From positions 1,608,974-1,672,973 of the forward strand of contig NC_037271.1 in assembly GCF_000002425.4 (NCBI RefSeq): a stretch of 64,000 bases of DNA. The letters run 5' to 3'. This stretch comes from Physcomitrium patens (taxonomy: Eukaryota; Streptophyta; Bryopsida; Funariales; Funariaceae). Positions 60,636-64,000 of the stretch are shown in pieces. The notes under the pieces were generated by a model. It ran no database searches. It was not told the DNA's origin and was given only the letters and a program-made list of their open reading frames with translations. Numbering within the stretch: the stretch's first letter is position 1; each line of letters begins with the position of its first letter. The translations under genes were made by a program, and so were the position numbers.

Positions 60636-60900
60636 CAACTTATTTTTTTTTAGCAAGAAAGTTAATAAACTCTTATAATATTTTTCTCAATAAAAACATA
60701 GTATAGAAATTATTGCTATGATATAAGATGTGCATTTGATAAAAAAAATCTTACTATTATTCTTACAAAATGTGGCAACTACTATATATTGAAAATAATT
60801 AGAATAATAAAATTAATTCTTTTGATGTTGTATTTGTAGTAATAATATTTTTTTGATTAAAAAAATATAAAATAATTTATTATTATTTTTAATAAATTAC

Positions 60901-60945
60901 AATAATTTTTAATAAAAAATCAATTTACTAATACTAATGAATATC

Positions 60946-60981
<36 letters not shown>

Positions 60982-61440
60982 TATAAGATACTTATATTTG
61001 TAAAAAAGTTAACAAGTAATACTATTATTGAATAATTGGCATGGATCCCAAAAGCAACATTCAAACCTATTGAACAACAACATTTTTTTTATTTTTTGTG
61101 GTTTCTTCTTTTCTTCTTTTCTTTTTAAAAACATCACAAAACCATTATCTCTGTACAAAAATTTATCATGAAAAATTAGATATTTTACCACTAAGATATA
61201 TGAACCAGCAATCTCTGGGTACCGTCCCTTACAATCCTTATAAGTTTTCAAGGCATGGCTGACCAAACCAAGCAAGGGATGGTTCCCAGAAAAAAAGAAC
61301 AAAAACAGAAAAGAAAAGTAAAAGTCCAACTGCAATGGATGGCCCACTTTACTTAGTCTTCTTCTTCTTGTTGTTCAAGCCTCTTCGTCTTCATCGGAGT
61401 TTCCTGGGGACTCTGCCACTCCTTTCCTCGATGCACATCT
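60901..61440. other. AT-rich DNA and probable WRKY promoter
   Basis: An (AT)n run at about 60949-60978 and AT-rich DNA give way at about 61340 to a CTT-rich stretch and then GC-richer sequence. The promoter assignment is by position. Confidence 0.4.
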
Positions 61441-61813
61441 CAGCTCTAATTTAGACATTGTTTATGTCTCATCCACGCGTGTGGGTACATTTGTTATACA
61501 TCCCACACATTTGTGGAGATATGCCGCATTCGTGCTTTTTGTTGTGCTGGGATCGAGAGTGGTCGAGTTGTGGGAGTAGAGAGAGCCTGGTTTTGAAGGA
61601 GCTGTTGGCAATCTCGCATGTGTTGCTTGGCGGCTTCAACTTGGTTCGTTTCTGGTCCCCATGCTAGGCTTGTTTCCGGAGGAGCAGCGACAGCTTGGAC
61701 TGTTGGTTGTGTTCACCGAATAGTTACAGCATAGCAGGGTTGTCTGTTCTAGAAGAATCCGGTGAAAAAAGTGTCCGCGAGGGCCCTCTTACCCACTTTA
61801 TTTCTGGGGTGTT
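61441..61813 (+). other. probable 5' leader of the WRKY gene
   Basis: GC-richer sequence with an in-frame stop (TGA 61763-61765) upstream of the start at 61814. Short upstream frames (61458-61667, 61695-61976) have no recognised domain and may act as upstream ORFs. Confidence 0.45.
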
Positions 61814-64000
61814 ATGGAAAGGCCAACTCTTCCTGTTGAGGGCGCGAGGAAGAAGGCCAAAATCGACTATTCGCAACGAATTATGCTCTCGCCGTCTGAT
61901 TCAAGAGCTGCGTCATCTCAATCCTCGCAGATTGCAGCTTGCGATGACTCATGCTCCTACAGTTTATATGGCTTAAACGACTCATGCGACCGATTGCCTG
62001 ATACCAGCCCTGGCCTGAATCCCTGGTCATTCTGTCCACCAGCGCGAGAGCTAAGATATCTTATACCGTCAGCATCCACTGAATCAGAACCAAGCTGGAA
62101 GGCAATCAGTCATGATCAAAGGGAGGCTTTCGCTAATTTCTCATGGTTGGCTGAAGACCTACGCGAGGATAACCTTGTGAATGTTGCAGGACCACCTATA
62201 TCAGGAGCAACCTCCCCCAGGTTCTGTGACTTCAAGGCGTGTTCTGAAGTGGGACTCTCCATCAGAGACTCTCAGGATGACTTACCAGATGTTTGCGCAG
62301 CTACATTTCCTCTTTCCTCACCCCGGGATGAGCTGGCTTGGGCCCAAACCATGGTCGAGCTGGACAAATTTGAGGGTTTCTGCAGATCCGACGAACCTCA
62401 GCGAGAACAGTCTAAGAGCGAGAGGCAAATGTCTCCTACCACTTCTTCAGCTGAGCTACGTCTCGAAGAAGTGTATCATTCACAGACACCAATAGACTCA
62501 GCGTCGCTGTCATCGTCATTTTTAAGTGACTCTAAGACCAGTTTTAAGGGCAGGAAACGAAAGAGCGACACTTGCGGTGACTTTGCTGCAACAATATCTG
62601 CTGAAAACAAGGAACAAGAAAGATCATCTGAGAAAGAGTCTGGAGAAGCAAATGTGCATAATGAAGGAGACGCTGGAAGTGATAAACAAGAAACTAAGCA
62701 GCCAATGTAAGTAGCAGGTTCACAATGGCTATTCACTGTCAAGTCTTTACTCCCCCGATGCATCAGATTCAACCGCAACATTACGAGACATCATACTGCA
62801 ACTTGCTCAAATTTTTGGAACATTTATGTAGTACCGTTTATTAGGCCAGTAAAATATGTGGCAGTGCATTCTAACTTATTGATGAATTTTTGTGAAGGAT
62901 TTGTTTTCTTATTGAGTGGTGTGTGACGTAGTGCGCGTTTTTTCTGTGGAAATCCGCCCCGGAAGGAGAAATGCGTGAAGAGGGAGCGCGAGCCGCGGTT
63001 TGCGATCAAAACGAAGACACACACCGATGTGATGGATGATGGTTACAAGTGGCGCAAGTATGGACAGAAACCGGTAAAAAGCAGCCCCCACCCCAGGTAC
63101 TGCACACTCTTAACCCAAGCTTTCTACAGAGGTCGGTTTCAGTGTCGACAGGATGGTTAACTGCACACGTATTCAGTTGAATCATGAAATCTATCGTGTG
63201 TAGCTTTTGAATTGAATGATGCTGCTGATGGTTTCATGTTAGTCATGAGATTGACAAAGCACTGTGCATGTAAGGATTAGATGTTGGTCACCATATTGCA
63301 ATGGCTTGTGCTGGATGAAGAGGAGATCTTACAACCGGACAGACAATTCCACGCATCCTATAGATGTCTGTAAACAGAAGTAGCATTCACGTTTCTCTCA
63401 GCTTCCCATCGGTAGCAGTTTGCTTTTTAAAGCCGTACCCGAAATTTTGAAAGATCTTTCAGAAAAGACCCGACTATGCCGGCATATGTGACGAAGCTGG
63501 ACTGAAGTAAGCAGCCCAGAGAACGTAAGCGTTGAGAGGATGTCAAACTATGTTCCACGTCTCTTGCCAACTCCCTCCACGAGTCACAGCACCATAAGCT
63601 ACGGCTGACCAACATGACATCCTCCATGGTTTTGAGATACATCGTGTTCAATGCGCAATTAAACATCAATCGTGAATTGTCTAGTCGGGAGCCTATCTTC
63701 ACAAGCGTGCGTGTTCCACGCGGATAGTGAAGTTGGAGAATAAGATATTCCAAACAAAGTGACAAGCTTTGTGATGTCTGACAGCGTGGCACTCGAAATG
63801 TTGCAGAAACTACTACAGGTGCACTACGCCGAACTGTCCAGTGCGGAAGCGCGTGGAGCGCTCCACAGAGGACCCCGACCAGGTGATAACTACCTACGAG
63901 GGCAGACACACGCACCAATCACCCAGTTTCCTCAAAGGTTCGCCAGAGTACCCGAGCGAGTTATCGGGGCTTTTGGGTGCCCTCTACCACCATTACAGTC
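61814..64000 (+). CDS. WRKY transcription factor, partial at right edge
   Basis: Proposed exons are 61814-62706, 62932-63096 and 63807 to beyond the window. Introns at 62707-62931 and 63097-63806 are GT/AG and keep phase. The start is the first ATG after an in-frame TGA 17 codons upstream. The N-terminal 298 residues are Ser-rich and acidic with a basic KGRKRKS nuclear-localisation-like motif. The domain is [16 protein letters not shown] followed by [20 protein letters not shown] and TTYEGRHTH, with zinc ligands CX4CX23HXH. The second intron splits the Arg codon after PHP, the typical R-type WRKY intron. A single domain of this zinc-finger type suggests group IIc, inferred. WRKY proteins bind W-box DNA (TTGAC) in the nucleus. 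The exact start of exon 2 is the least certain boundary. Confidence 0.92.

Larger units (their letters stand above)
55656..60900 (+). mobile_element. Ty1/copia element D1, strongly decayed
   Basis: The order gag, protease, integrase, reverse transcriptase, RNase H along the + strand is that of Ty1/copia. A primer-binding site TGTTATCAGCA lies at 55873-55883, next to an AT-rich presumed 5' LTR (about 55656-55871). A related AT-rich stretch near 60.74-60.9 kb is the probable 3' LTR; boundaries and duplications cannot be fixed. Almost every domain is interrupted by stops. Confidence 0.82.

Noticed and set aside
62476..62781. 101-codon minus-strand frame
   Set aside because: It is antisense to the Ser-rich WRKY exon; Ser codons on one strand give open frames on the other.
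1..64000. A wholly new biological system such as a defence island or biosynthetic cluster
   Set aside because: Apart from two ordinary plant transcription-factor genes, all recognisable coding sequence belongs to known LTR-retrotransposon families.

Overview
The window looks like nuclear DNA of a land plant. It has two intron-bearing plant transcription-factor genes (an MYB-CC/PHR1-like GARP gene and a WRKY gene), both on the + strand and fairly GC-rich, set in very AT-rich intergenic DNA full of (AT)n microsatellites and decayed LTR retrotransposons. The gene sequences and the GC-rich gene versus AT-rich spacer contrast suggest a non-seed plant such as a bryophyte or lycophyte, but this is inference and no species is assigned.

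Layout. 1-13 kb: GC-richer islands (1-960, 3.5-3.9, 4.9-5.9, 11.5-12.3 kb) without a recognisable protein, separated by AT-rich DNA. 13.8-17.8 kb: the MYB-CC gene, seven phase-consistent exons with two short upstream ORFs, plus a second, longer and also phase-consistent 3' end. 17.8-24.4 kb: AT-rich DNA, a small foldback element near 20.3 kb and a purine-rich minisatellite. 24.5-39.2 kb: a minus-strand Ty3/gypsy chromovirus-like element (family A) interrupted by a gag-protease-type gypsy element (family B, 28.0-33.3 kb) and by an internally deleted family-A element in the opposite orientation (33.5-37.4 kb). 41.1-55.7 kb: a second minus-strand gypsy element (family C, 1.3-kb LTRs) split at the end of its RNase H by another family-B element (44.0-49.9 kb), whose own LTR is split by a family-A solo LTR (49.3-49.8 kb). 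55.7-60.9 kb: a decayed + strand Ty1/copia element. 61.4-64.0 kb: the 5' part of a WRKY gene that runs off the right edge.

No complete functional mobile element is present; every retrotransposon reading frame has stops or frameshifts. The most informative signals are the nesting order with recoverable target-site duplications, an age paradox between a host element and the element inside it (pointing to LTR-LTR gene conversion), a near-identical patch shared by the two family-B copies, a 28-bp tandem array inside one family-B LTR (16, 1, 3 and 2 units in the four LTRs), and the alternative 3' end with an in-frame TAA in the MYB-CC gene. I found no evidence of a wholly new biological system.
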